Below are positions 28,550 through 38,388 of a stretch of 64,000 nucleotides of DNA, one piece after another (positions within the stretch are counted from its first letter, which is position 1; every line of letters begins with the position of its first letter). Below the pieces are notes generated by a model. It was not told the origin of the DNA. It ran no database searches and saw only the letters and a program-made list of their open reading frames with translations. Made by a program: the position numbers and the translations under genes. Source of the stretch: Streptomyces sp. DHE7-1 (GTDB lineage: Bacteria > Actinomycetota > Actinomycetes > Streptomycetales > Streptomycetaceae); contig JACJDG010000003.1 in assembly GCA_016432725.1 (NCBI GenBank), forward strand, positions 558,001 to 622,000, in the 5' to 3' direction.

Positions 28550-29614
28550 TCACCGGAAGCCGGTGGGCATGTACTGGTCGACGTTGTCCTTGTCCACGAC
28601 GGCCGAGTAGAGCGTGATCGACGCGGGGATCTCGTACTCGGCGAGGCCGCCGACGCCCTTGCCCTGCCCGAGGGCGCGGGCGAGGTCGATCGCGGAGGCG
28701 GCCATGGTGGGCGGGTAGAGGACGGTGGCCTTCAGTACGCCGTCGTCCTGCTTGATGGCCTGGAAGGCGGAGAGCGCGCCGGCCCCGCCGACCATCAGGA
28801 AGCCGTCCCGGCCGGCCTGCTCGATGGCGCGCAGCGCGCCCACGCCCTGGTCGTCGTCGTGGTTCCACAGGGCGTCGAACTCGGGCTGGGCCTGCAGGAG
28901 CTGGGCCATCTTGGCCTGTCCGGACTCGACGGTGAAGTCGGCCGCCTGCCGGGCCACCTTCTTGATGCCCGGGTAGTTCTTCAGGGCGTCGTCGAAGCCC
29001 TGGGTGCGCTGCCTGGTCAGCTCCAGGTTGTCCAGGCCGGCCAGCTCGATCACCCGGGCGTCCGGCTTGTCCTTGAGCTTCTCGCCGATGTAGCTGCCGG
29101 CGCTCAGGCCCATGCCGTAGTTGTCGCCGCCGATCCAGCAGCGGTACGCCTGGGCGGAGTCGAAGACGCGGTCGAGGTTGACGACGGGGATGCCGGCGCG
29201 CATCGCCTTCAGCCCGACCTGGGTGAGTGCCTTGCCGTCGGCGGGCAGCACGACCAGGACGTCGACCTTCTTGTTGATGAGGGTCTCGATCTGGCCGATC
29301 TGCTGGGCGGTGTCGTTGGAGCCCTCGGTGATCTCCAGGGTGACGTCGGAGTACTTCCTCGCCCGGCTCTTGGCGTTGTCGTTGATGGCGTTGAGCCAGC
29401 CGTGGTCGGCCTGCGGGCCGGCGAAGCCGATGGTGACGTGCTTGCCGGGCCTGTCGTCGGCGGCCGGACGGGTGTCGGCGGCGGCGCCCTCGTCCTTGGT
29501 GTCGTTGCTGGTGCAGGCCGTCAGGAAGGCACCGGCGGAGACGGCCGCGGTCCCGAAGAGGAGTCCTCTGCGGCTGGTGACGCCGTTCGTGACGGGGCTG
29601 GTGTGCTCTGGCAT
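28550..29614 (-). CDS. Sugar ABC transporter substrate-binding lipoprotein (RbsB-like)
   Basis: A 354-aa binding protein with a twin-arginine-like signal (SRRGLLFG) and lipobox LTAC (about residue 34), so a Tat-exported lipoprotein is likely. The rest is a type I periplasmic-binding fold of the ribose/galactose class: VTIGFAGPQADHGWLNAINDNAKS, LINKKVDVLVVLPADGKALTQV, IPVVNLDRVF, ALWNHDDDQGVGALRAIEQAG. The permease and ATPase genes are immediately upstream in the operon. Confidence 0.87.
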   Translation of the reverse strand: MPEHTSPVTNGVTSRRGLLFGTAAVSAGAFLTACTSNDTKDEGAAADTRPAADDRPGKHVTIGFAGPQADHGWLNAINDNAKSRARKYSDVTLEITEGSNDTAQQIGQIETLINKKVDVLVVLPADGKALTQVGLKAMRAGIPVVNLDRVFDSAQAYRCWIGGDNYGMGLSAGSYIGEKLKDKPDARVIELAGLDNLELTRQRTQGFDDALKNYPGIKKVARQAADFTVESGQAKMAQLLQAQPEFDALWNHDDDQGVGALRAIEQAGRDGFLMVGGAGALSAFQAIKQDDGVLKATVLYPPTMAASAIDLARALGQGKGVGGLAEYEIPASITLYSAVVDKDNVDQYMPTGFR

Positions 29615-29630
29615 GGCGGTGGACCCTTCC

Positions 29631-30650
29631 TCAGCTCGTTCTCGCGGTGCGGCGCTGGACCAGGACGGCGGCGACGATGATCGCGCCCTTGGCGATCTGC
29701 TGGACGTCGCTCTGGAGGTTGTTCAGGGCGAAGATGTTGGTGATCGTGGTGAAGATCAGGACGCCGAGCACGGAGCCGGTGATGGTGCCGCGGCCGCCGC
29801 TGAGCAGGGTGCCGCCGATGATCGCGGCGGCGATGGCGTCGAGTTCGTAGAGGTTGCCGTTGGTGTTCTGGCCGGAGCCGGAGAGCACGATCAGCAGGAA
29901 GGCCGCGATGCCGCAGCACAGGCCGGACAGCAGGTACAGGTAGAGGCGCTGGCGGCGGACGTCGATGCCGGCGAGCCGGGCGGCCTCGGCGTTGCCGCCG
30001 ACGGCGACGGTGCGGCGGCCGAAGGTGGTGCGGTTCAGCAGCAGCCATCCGGCGATCGTCACCAGCGCGAAGACCAGCACGAGCGGCGGGACGCCCAGGA
30101 CGTAGGAGCCGCGTTCGCCGAGCCGGAGGACGCTGTCGACGCTGACGATCTGGGTGCGGCCGTCGGTGATCTGCAGGGCGAGGCCGCGCGCCGAGGCGAG
30201 CATGGCCAGGGTGGCGATGAACGGGACCATGCCGCCGTAGGCGATCAGCAGCCCGTTGACCAGTCCGCAGCCCAGACCGACGACCAGCGCGGTGAAGAGG
30301 ATGCCGGTGAAGCCGTACTCCTGGGTGGCGACGGTGGTGGCCCACACGGAGGCGAGGGCGACGATCGCGCCGACCGAGAGGTCGATGCCGCCGGCGGTGA
30401 TGACGAAGGTCATGCCGACGGTGACGACGCCGATCACCGAGGCCTGGGTGAGGACGAGTTGCAGGTTGCGGGTGTCCAGGAACTCGTCGGGTCTGGTGAC
30501 GCCGCCGATGACCACGAGGGCGGCGAGCACGCCGAGCAGGGACAGGGTGCGGACGTCGGCGCGGGCCGGCAGGCCGTGCCAGGCGGGGAGCCGGCCGGCC
30601 GAGGGCGGCGTGCCGGTGGTGTCCCGGGGCGGGGAGACGGGCTGCGTCAT
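29631..30650 (-). CDS. Sugar ABC transporter permease (RbsC-like)
   Basis: A 339-aa polytopic membrane protein with 8-10 segments and signatures of the ribose/xylose permease family: GVVTVGMTFVITAGGIDLSVGAIVALASV, GLGCGLVNGLLIAYGGMVPFIATLAML, GGNAEAARLAGIDVRRQRLYLYLLSG, GGTLLSGGRGTITGSVLGVLIFTTI. The ATG at 30650 overlaps the ATPase stop by 4 bases, so the two are translationally coupled. Confidence 0.88.
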   Translation of the reverse strand: MTQPVSPPRDTTGTPPSAGRLPAWHGLPARADVRTLSLLGVLAALVVIGGVTRPDEFLDTRNLQLVLTQASVIGVVTVGMTFVITAGGIDLSVGAIVALASVWATTVATQEYGFTGILFTALVVGLGCGLVNGLLIAYGGMVPFIATLAMLASARGLALQITDGRTQIVSVDSVLRLGERGSYVLGVPPLVLVFALVTIAGWLLLNRTTFGRRTVAVGGNAEAARLAGIDVRRQRLYLYLLSGLCCGIAAFLLIVLSGSGQNTNGNLYELDAIAAAIIGGTLLSGGRGTITGSVLGVLIFTTITNIFALNNLQSDVQQIAKGAIIVAAVLVQRRTARTS

Positions 30651-32164
30651 GACGCCGGGCTTCCTTCCATGACGAGGTCGAGGACTCGGTGTTCGTCGAG
30701 TTCCTGGGCGGGTGCCGTGTGCACGACCCGGCCCTCGCGGAGCACCAGGACGCGGTCGGCGAGGCCGAGGACCTCGGGCACCTCGCTGGAGACGAGGAGT
30801 ACGGCGAGGCCTTCGTCGGCCAGGCGGCGTACGACGGCGTACAGTTCGGCGCGGGCGCCCACGTCGACGCCGCGGGTGGGTTCGTCCAGCAGCAGCACCC
30901 GGCAGCCGCGCAGCAGCCAGCGGGCGAGGACCGCCTTCTGCTGGTTGCCGCCGGAGAGGGTGCGCACGGGCACGTCGGGGTTGCCGGGCCGCAGCGACAG
31001 TTCGCGGGTGGCGGAGTGCGCGGCGGCGCGTTCGGCTCTGCGGTCGACCCAGCCGGCCCGGGAGAAGCGGGAGAGGGTGGAGACGGACACGTTGCGGGTG
31101 ACGGACTCCAGCATCAGCAGGGCCTGTGCCTTGCGTTCCTCGGGGGCGAGCCCGAGTCCGGCCCGCACGGCGGCGCGCACACTGCCGGTCCGCAACGGCT
31201 CGCCGTCGACCAGGACCCGGCCCGCGCTGGGCCGCCGCGCCCCGTAGACCGTTTCCAGGATCTCGGAGCGCCCGGAGCCGACCAGTCCGGCGAGGCCGAC
31301 GATCTCACCGGGCCGTACGTCGAGGTCGAACGGCGCGAACTCGCCGTCCCGGGCCAGCCCGCGGATCCGCAGCACGGGTTCGGCGGCGAGTGGCGCCGCC
31401 GGCTGGGCGGGGAACACGTACTCGACGTCGCGTCCGGTCATCAGGGCGACGACGTCCCTGGTGGGGGTGGTCCTGGCGGACAGTCCCCGGGCGACCGCCC
31501 GGCCGTCCTTGAGTACGGTCACCCGGTCGCCGATGCGGCGGATCTCCTCCAGCCGGTGCGAGATGTAGACGACCGCGACGCCCTCGGCGGTGAGGTTCCC
31601 GACGATCCGGAAGAGGTTGTCGACCTCGTCCGGGTCGAGCGCGGCGGACGGCTCGTCCATCACGATGAGGCGCACGTCGTGGGAGAGCGCCCGGGCCATG
31701 GAGACGATCTGCTGCTGGGCCGCCGACAGGTTCCCGACCAGGCGGCCCGAATCGATCTCGGGGTGCCCGAGCCGTTTCAGCAGCAGGCCCGTCGAGGTAC
31801 GGGCCGCCCTCCCGCGTACGACGAAGCCGGCGGCCGTGGGCTCGTGGCCGAGGTGGACGTTCTCGGCCACCGACATGTGCTCGACCAGGTCGAGTTCCTG
31901 GTAGATGGTGGCGATGCCGAGGCGCGTGGCGGCGATCGGCGAGCGCAGGGTGACGGGTTCGCCGCGCCAGTGGATGGTGCCGCCGTCCGGCTGGTGGGCG
32001 CCGGCCAGCACCTTGATGAGGGTGGACTTCCCGGCGCCGTTCTGGCCGAGGAGGCAGTGCACTTCTCCCGCCTGGACGTCGAGGTCGACGCCGTCGAGGG
32101 CCCGGACGCCGGGGAACGACTTGGTGATGCCGGTCATGCTGAGCAGCGGTGCTTCTGGTGCCAT
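30647..32164 (-). CDS. Sugar ABC transporter ATPase with two nucleotide-binding domains (RbsA-like)
   Basis: A 505-aa tandem ATPase. The first domain has Walker A GQNGAGKST, signature LSAAQQQIVSMARAL and Walker B LIVMDEPSAAL; the second keeps LSGGNQQKAVLARWLL and LLLDEPTRGVD but, as usual in this family, has a degenerate Walker A (GLVGSGRSE). It energises the RbsC-like permease for monosaccharide or inositol import. Confidence 0.9.
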   Translation of the reverse strand: MAPEAPLLSMTGITKSFPGVRALDGVDLDVQAGEVHCLLGQNGAGKSTLIKVLAGAHQPDGGTIHWRGEPVTLRSPIAATRLGIATIYQELDLVEHMSVAENVHLGHEPTAAGFVVRGRAARTSTGLLLKRLGHPEIDSGRLVGNLSAAQQQIVSMARALSHDVRLIVMDEPSAALDPDEVDNLFRIVGNLTAEGVAVVYISHRLEEIRRIGDRVTVLKDGRAVARGLSARTTPTRDVVALMTGRDVEYVFPAQPAAPLAAEPVLRIRGLARDGEFAPFDLDVRPGEIVGLAGLVGSGRSEILETVYGARRPSAGRVLVDGEPLRTGSVRAAVRAGLGLAPEERKAQALLMLESVTRNVSVSTLSRFSRAGWVDRRAERAAAHSATRELSLRPGNPDVPVRTLSGGNQQKAVLARWLLRGCRVLLLDEPTRGVDVGARAELYAVVRRLADEGLAVLLVSSEVPEVLGLADRVLVLREGRVVHTAPAQELDEHRVLDLVMEGSPAS

Positions 32165-32456
32165 CGGATTCCCCTCGGCGGACGTGCGGGCCGGGTGTCA
32201 GGGCGTGCCGCGCCTGCTGCCGGGCGCGGTGCCGGGCAGGCGTCGTTCGGGCAGGGCTGAGCGCTGTCGGTGCGAGTGCGGGTGGAGACGGCAGGGCGGA
32301 GCGGGCCGGTGGCAGGGCCGGCCGGTGTGGCTGCCGGGGGGTGACGCGGTGGGGGTGCTCGGGGCGGGACGGGGCTCGGGGGTGCGGGCGGGTGGCGCTG
32401 TCTGCACGAGTCAGTGCGGGCCGTGCGTGCTGCCCGGACGAGTGGGCGGTCGCTCG
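32165..32456. other. Gap between ROK regulator and sugar transporter genes
   Basis: About 290 bases with no gene recognised. The upper strand is strikingly G-rich and C-poor from about 32200 to 32440. The promoter of the leftward transporter operon should be here, but no clear -35/-10 pair was seen. Confidence 0.4.
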
Positions 32457-33638
32457 TTACGCGGGTGAGAACAGGTGGTCGCTGATCAGCCGGGCCGCGC
32501 CGGTCACACCGGCGGTGGGTCCCAGTTCGCCCAGGACGATGGGCAGGTTGCCGGTCGCCAGGGGCAGCGACTGGCGGTAGACCTGGGTGCGGATCGCGGC
32601 GAGCAGGGTGTGGCCGAGGCCGGTCACCCCGCCGCCGATCACCACCAGGCCGGGGTTGAAGAAGGAGACGAGGCCGGCGATGACCTGGCCGACGCGGGTC
32701 CCTCCCTCGCGGATCAGGTCGAGCGCGGTGGCGTCGCCCGCCGCGGCCGCGGCGGCCACGTCGACGGCGGACAGGGTGCCGTTCGCCGCCAGCCGGGCCG
32801 CGAGTTCCGCGGACAGGCCCTGACCGGCCGCCTGTACCGCGTCCCGGGCCAGCGCGGCGCCGCTGAAATGGGCCTCCAGGCAGCCCCGGTTGCCGCAGGC
32901 GCAGGGACGGCCGTCGGGCACGGCCTGGATGTGGCCGATGTCGCCCGCGCTGCCGGTGGTACCGCGGTGCACATGACCTCCGACGACGATGCCGCAGCCG
33001 ATGCCGGTACCGATCTTGACGCAGAGGAAGTCCGCGACGGTGCGGGCGACCCCGGCATGCTGCTCGCCCATGGCCATGAGGTTGACGTCGTTGTCGACCA
33101 TGACCGGGCAGCCGAGTTCCTGGCTGAGTGCCTCCCGCACCGGGAAGCCGTCCCAGCCCGGCATGATCGGCGGGGCGACCGGGACGCCCTCGGGGAACCG
33201 GACCGGTCCGGGGACGCCGATGCCGGCGCCGTCGAAGCCCTCGGCGAGCCCGGTGGCCTTCAACTTTCCGGCCATGTGCAGGACTTGCTCGAAGACGGCG
33301 ACGGGGCCTTCGCGGACGTCCATCGGCTGGTTGAGGTGTCCGAGGATCTCCAGTTCGGCGTTGGTGACGGCGACGTCGACCGAGGTCGCGCCGATGTCGA
33401 CGCCGAGGAACCTGAGGCCCGGGTCGAGCCGGACGTTGTGGGAGCGGCGGCCGCCGCGCGAGGCGGCGAGTCCGTCGGCCACCACCAGGCCGGTCTCCAG
33501 CAGCCGGTCCACCTCCACCGCCAGCTTGGACCGGGACAGGTCGACCTGGTCGCCGAGGTGGGCGCGGGAGTTGGGGCCGCCGTCACGCAGCAGCTTCAGC
33601 AGGCGGGCCTGGTGCGCGTTCGCCGGTCGTGCCGTCAT
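32457..33638 (-). CDS. ROK family transcriptional regulator
   Basis: A 393-aa ROK protein starting at 33638. N-terminal helix-turn-helix (about 5-70: NAHQARLLKLLRDGGPNSRAHLGDQVDLSRSKLAVEVDRLLETG), then the sugar-kinase-like fold with FLGVDIGATSVDVAV, GIGVPGPV, VMVDNDVNLMAMGE, CVKIGTGIGCGIVVGG and the zinc motif CACGNRGCLEAHFSG. ROK regulators sense sugars. It is co-directional with the importer and catabolic genes downstream and is their likely repressor. A CTTTC/GAAAG inverted repeat lies 48 bases upstream of its start. Confidence 0.88.
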   Translation of the reverse strand: MTARPANAHQARLLKLLRDGGPNSRAHLGDQVDLSRSKLAVEVDRLLETGLVVADGLAASRGGRRSHNVRLDPGLRFLGVDIGATSVDVAVTNAELEILGHLNQPMDVREGPVAVFEQVLHMAGKLKATGLAEGFDGAGIGVPGPVRFPEGVPVAPPIMPGWDGFPVREALSQELGCPVMVDNDVNLMAMGEQHAGVARTVADFLCVKIGTGIGCGIVVGGHVHRGTTGSAGDIGHIQAVPDGRPCACGNRGCLEAHFSGAALARDAVQAAGQGLSAELAARLAANGTLSAVDVAAAAAAGDATALDLIREGGTRVGQVIAGLVSFFNPGLVVIGGGVTGLGHTLLAAIRTQVYRQSLPLATGNLPIVLGELGPTAGVTGAARLISDHLFSPA

Positions 33639-33685
33639 GCGTCTCACGTGCCCCTCCCCGCCAGTTTTCGGCCGCCAGTGGCTGG

Positions 33686-33700
33686 CTTTCACAGGGAAAG
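33686..33700. promoter_or_regulatory. Short inverted repeat upstream of the ROK gene
   Basis: CTTTCACAGGGAAAG: 5-bp arms around a 5-base centre, in the 247-base region between the divergent ROK and DedA genes. It resembles the GAAAG/CTTTC half-sites of some Streptomyces ROK operators; autoregulation is a guess. Confidence 0.3.
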
Positions 33701-33885
33701 TAGCAGCGGCTGCCGAGGCTGGGAAGAAGTCGCGCACGGATTCCCGCAGACTTTTTCCTCTCTCAGGACAAAGGGGTTCGGTCCGGGTCACGGATGCCTG
33801 GTCGGACTGTCGGGCCGGTGTACGGCCTCGCGCACGGGACACTGGGGGAAAGCGGCCGGCGAGCGGGTGCAGGAGGGAGGCGAGC

Positions 33886-34539
33886 GTGGTGATCGCCGTC
33901 AACCCGACGGACAGCGCCTCGCTGCTTGCCGCCTTCGGGGCGCTGGGCGTTCTGGCGGTGATCTTCGCCGAGTCGGGCCTGCTCGTCGTCGGGTTCTTCC
34001 TGCCCGGTGACACGCTGCTGTTCCCCGCCGGGGTGCTGTGCGCGGCGGGCGACGGGCAGGGGCCGCGGCTGGAGCTGTGGCAGGTCATGCTGTGCGCGGC
34101 CGTCGGCTCCGTGGTGGGCGGCCAGGTGGGCTATCTGCTCGGGCGGCACGGCGGGCGGCCCCTGCTGGAGCGCTCGTCGAGCCGACGGGTCAAGGAAAGC
34201 ACGGCACGGGCGGAGCAGCTCCTGGCCCGGTACGGGTACGGCAAGGCACTGGTGATCGGCCGCTTCGTCCCGATGCTGCGCACCGTCCTGCATCCGGCGG
34301 CCGGCGCGCTGGGGGTGCCGGTGCGGGCGTTCACGTTCTGGCAGACGGTGGGCGGACTGCTCTGGTCCCAGAGCCTGGTGCTCGCCGGTTACCTCCTGGG
34401 TTCGTCGGTCTCCCACGTGGACGACTACCTGCTGCCGCTGGTCGCCGTCATCGTGGCACTGTCGCTGCTGCCGCTGCTGGCGGAGGCCCGCCGGACGCGT
34501 CGCCTCCGGCGGGACGAGGAGCGCCGGCGGGACGGCTGA
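33886..34539 (+). CDS. DedA/SNARE-associated family membrane protein
   Basis: A 217-aa DedA protein; GTG 33886 is 8 bases after AGGAGGG (33871-33877). Family signatures are present: FAESGLLVVGFFLPGDTLLFPAGVL, GQVGYLLGRHGGRPLLER, ARYGYGKALVIGRFVPMLRTVLHPAAGALGVPVRAFTFWQTVGGLLW. Conserved acidic and arginine residues (E27-type, R in GRFVP) are present. DedA proteins act as lipid-carrier (undecaprenyl phosphate/phosphatidylethanolamine) flippases or support membrane homeostasis. It is a single gene followed by strong hairpins. Confidence 0.87.
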   Translation: MVIAVNPTDSASLLAAFGALGVLAVIFAESGLLVVGFFLPGDTLLFPAGVLCAAGDGQGPRLELWQVMLCAAVGSVVGGQVGYLLGRHGGRPLLERSSSRRVKESTARAEQLLARYGYGKALVIGRFVPMLRTVLHPAAGALGVPVRAFTFWQTVGGLLWSQSLVLAGYLLGSSVSHVDDYLLPLVAVIVALSLLPLLAEARRTRRLRRDEERRRDG

Positions 34540-34552
34540 TCCGCCGGCCCGA

Positions 34553-34572
34553 GGCCCCGGCCGGCCGGGGCC
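34553..34572. terminator. Perfect 20-bp palindrome after the DedA gene
   Basis: GGCCCCGGCCGGCCGGGGCC lies 13 bases past the dedA stop and can fold or act as part of a composite terminator. Confidence 0.5.
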
Positions 34573-34602
34573 GCCTGCGGGGGCCACGATCGCCCGCCGG
34601 GG

Positions 34603-34631
34603 GTCGCCGCGTCCCCCGGCGACGCGGCGAC
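34603..34631. terminator. Hairpin between convergent dedA and CE4 genes
   Basis: GTCGCCGCGT and ACGCGGCGAC form a perfect 10-bp stem with a 9-base loop; outer bases (GGCCACG ... CGTGGCC) lengthen it. It sits 14 bases past the end of the leftward CE4 gene. Confidence 0.7.
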
Positions 34632-34644
34632 CGTGGCCGGTGGC

Positions 34645-35361
34645 TCAGCGCCCGCCGTCGAAGGCGCCGCCGGGTGCGACCGCGCGGCCGGTCCGCGGGG
34701 AGATCATCCCCGCGCACAGACCGCGGGAGGCCAGCACCTGTGCGATGCGCGGGATGGCGGCGAGCGTGTTGGCCGGCCACTCGTGCATGAGGATGACCTG
34801 GCCGTTGGCCAGCCGAGCGACCGCCTGGACGATCGCGTCGGTGCTCGCGCCGTTCCAGTCCTGCGAGTCGACGTCCCAGACGACCTGCCGCAGGCCGTAC
34901 TTGGCCTCGACCGCCTGCAGCGTGCCGTTGGTCTCGCCGTACGGCGGGCGGAACAGCCGCGGAGTGCCGCCACCGGCGGCCGCTATCGCCTGCTGGGTAC
35001 GGGAGACCTCCGAGTCCATCTGCGCCTGGCCGAGCTGGGTCAGGTGCGGATGGGTGTAGCTGTGGTTGCCGATCCACATGCCGGCGTCGGCCTCGGCCCG
35101 CACCTGGGCCGGGTAGGCGGCGGCGTACTGGCCCTCGTTGAACATGGTGGCCCTGAGCCCGTTCTGCCGCAGGGCGCCCAGCAGGGCGGGGGTGTGGGCG
35201 TTGGACGGGCCGTCGTCGAAGGTGAGTCCGACGTATCCGGCGCAGCCGGCGGCGCGCGGTGTGGTGGCGCCGGCGGCGGTGACGGTGCTCGCCACGGCCG
35301 TCACGGCGACGGCCAGTGCCGTGACGGGGGCCCGCAAGGGCAGGCGCGGGCTGTTGCGCAT
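34645..35361 (-). CDS. Secreted polysaccharide deacetylase, CE4 (acetylxylan esterase-like)
   Basis: A 238-aa secreted CE4 enzyme: signal peptide (about 1-37), then the NodB motifs TFDDGPS (47-53, metal Asp), HSYTH (100-104, metal His pair), RPPYGETN and DVDSQDWNG, and ILMHEW near the C-terminus. In S. lividans the xylanase B gene is followed by axeA, a CE4 acetylxylan esterase, and this gene also follows a GH11 xylanase in the same direction. Unlike AxeA it has no cellulose-binding module. It probably deacetylates xylan, although chitin or peptidoglycan cannot be excluded. Confidence 0.83.
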   Translation of the reverse strand: MRNSPRLPLRAPVTALAVAVTAVASTVTAAGATTPRAAGCAGYVGLTFDDGPSNAHTPALLGALRQNGLRATMFNEGQYAAAYPAQVRAEADAGMWIGNHSYTHPHLTQLGQAQMDSEVSRTQQAIAAAGGGTPRLFRPPYGETNGTLQAVEAKYGLRQVVWDVDSQDWNGASTDAIVQAVARLANGQVILMHEWPANTLAAIPRIAQVLASRGLCAGMISPRTGRAVAPGGAFDGGR

Positions 35362-35403
35362 GGGGGTTCGCTCCTCCTCGACTCCGTTGCTCCGGTGATC
35401 ACT

Positions 35404-36759
<1,356 letters not shown>

Positions 36760-38388
36760 ATGCCGGAGTCGGGCGGCGTTGGCGGCGTGGCGGGTGTCGC
36801 CCTGGTGGGCGGCGACACGCCTGACGGCGGTTCCGGCGACGCCTTCGCGCGAGTGAGCGGCGTCGCCGACGCCGTCCTCTACGAGGGCTACCTGCTGTAC
36901 CCCTACCGCCGGTCCTCGGCCAAGAACCGTGTCCGGTGGCAGTTCGGGGTGCTGCTCCCCCGTGACTGGGTGGAGGCGGACGGCCCCGTCGTCCCGGGCG
37001 TCTCCGGCTCCGCCGACTCCTGGTACCAGCGCACCGAGTGCCTGGTGCGCGTACGGCGCCCCGACGCGGTCGTACGGGTGCGCGTGCGGTACCTGCAGAT
37101 GCAGCACAAGCAGGTGCGGGCCGCCGGTGCGGACGGCTGGGACCGCGCGGTCGAGTCGCTGCGGACGGACGACGGGCGCGACCATCTCACCTTCGACGAG
37201 GCGGTGCCGCATGAGATCGATCTCGCGTGGCCGCTGGCGGACCTGCTGCGCGGCGAGTGCGGTGCCGCGGCCGGGGCGCCGGCCGGTGAGGAGAGCGAGC
37301 CGCTGCCCGGCGGAGCCGGGCGGGTGGTGCGGCGGCGCGAGGAGGTCCGGGCCCGCACCACGGTGCTGGCCGAGCGGCTCACCGAGGACGTGTACCGGCT
37401 GCGCGTGCGCACCGAGAACACCGGACGGGCGCCGGACGTCCGCGCCGTGCGCGGCGAGGCGATGCGGCACGCGCTGCTCGCCGCGCACACCCTGATCGGC
37501 GGCGAGGACCTGGAGTTCGTGTCGCTCGTCGACCCGCCGGCCTCTCTGGCGGAGCAGGCGCGCGGCTGTGTCAACGCGTTCACGTACCCGGTCCTGGGCG
37601 GCGAGCCCGAGGAAACGGGCCCCACCGGGCCGGTCGTGCTGTCCTGCCCGATCATCCTCCCGGACCGGCCGCAGGTGGCGCCGGAGAGCCCGGGCGATCT
37701 GCACGACGCGGCGGAGATCGACGAGATCCTGACGCTGCGCACGATGCTGCTCACCGACGAGGAGAAGGCCGAGGCCCGCGCCACCGACCCGCGCGCCGCC
37801 CGGATCCTGGACCGCGTCGACAGCATGCCCCCCGAGATCTTCGCCCGGCTGCACGGCGCCATCCGCTCGCTCACGCCGGCGCGGCCCGCACCGCCCGCAC
37901 CGCCCGCCGCCCCCGCCGCCCGGCCCACCTGGTGGCAGGAGGGCGCCGACGACGGGCTGTCCCCGGCCACCGACACGGTCGTGGTCGACGGTGTCGACGT
38001 GGGTGGCGGCAGCCCGGTGCGGCTGCGGCCGCGCGGCCGGGGCGCCGACGCCCAGGACATGTTCCTGGCCGGCCGGACCGCGCGGGTGGCGGCGGTCTTC
38101 CACGACGTGGACGGCAGCACGCACCTCGCGGTGACCGTGGACGACGATCCCGCGGCCGAACTCCACGGATGGTACGGCCGTTTCCACTACTTCCGGCCCG
38201 ACGAGGTCGAACCACTCGCCTCCGCGGACCCGGTTGCCCCACCCGGCCGCGGTTCCCGCGGCTCCGACGCCCGGCCGGCAGGCCGGAGGAGGGACGGCTC
38301 GATGGACGGCGCGACGGACGCCTCCGAGACGCCGGCGCAGACCGCCGGCCGACTCCCCGACCGACTGCAGCAAAGGCCGACCACATGA
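36760..38388 (+). CDS. Hydrogenase-operon protein of unknown function, 542 aa
   Basis: First gene of the hydrogenase operon; its stop overlaps the small-subunit start (ATGA at 38385-38388). No known domain was recognised. Residues about 35-360 look globular, with a putative beta-rich N-terminal part (ADAVLYEGYLLYPYRRSSAKNRVRWQFGVLLP) and a later helical part (LHDAAEIDEILTLRTMLLTDEEKAEARATDPRAARILDRVDSMPPEIFARLHGAIRSL). A Pro/Ala linker (about 370-388) leads to a small C-terminal domain (about 390-490) ending in an HGWYGRFHYFRPDEVEPL block. No signal peptide or membrane segment. Tight coupling points to a role in assembly or electron transfer of the hydrogenase. Confidence 0.75.
   Translation: MPESGGVGGVAGVALVGGDTPDGGSGDAFARVSGVADAVLYEGYLLYPYRRSSAKNRVRWQFGVLLPRDWVEADGPVVPGVSGSADSWYQRTECLVRVRRPDAVVRVRVRYLQMQHKQVRAAGADGWDRAVESLRTDDGRDHLTFDEAVPHEIDLAWPLADLLRGECGAAAGAPAGEESEPLPGGAGRVVRRREEVRARTTVLAERLTEDVYRLRVRTENTGRAPDVRAVRGEAMRHALLAAHTLIGGEDLEFVSLVDPPASLAEQARGCVNAFTYPVLGGEPEETGPTGPVVLSCPIILPDRPQVAPESPGDLHDAAEIDEILTLRTMLLTDEEKAEARATDPRAARILDRVDSMPPEIFARLHGAIRSLTPARPAPPAPPAAPAARPTWWQEGADDGLSPATDTVVVDGVDVGGGSPVRLRPRGRGADAQDMFLAGRTARVAAVFHDVDGSTHLAVTVDDDPAAELHGWYGRFHYFRPDEVEPLASADPVAPPGRGSRGSDARPAGRRRDGSMDGATDASETPAQTAGRLPDRLQQRPTT

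Noticed and set aside
32200..32440. G-rich strand as a possible G-quadruplex or replication element
   Set aside because: Single-strand G bias in a Streptomyces intergenic region is common, and no regular G-tract spacing was evident.
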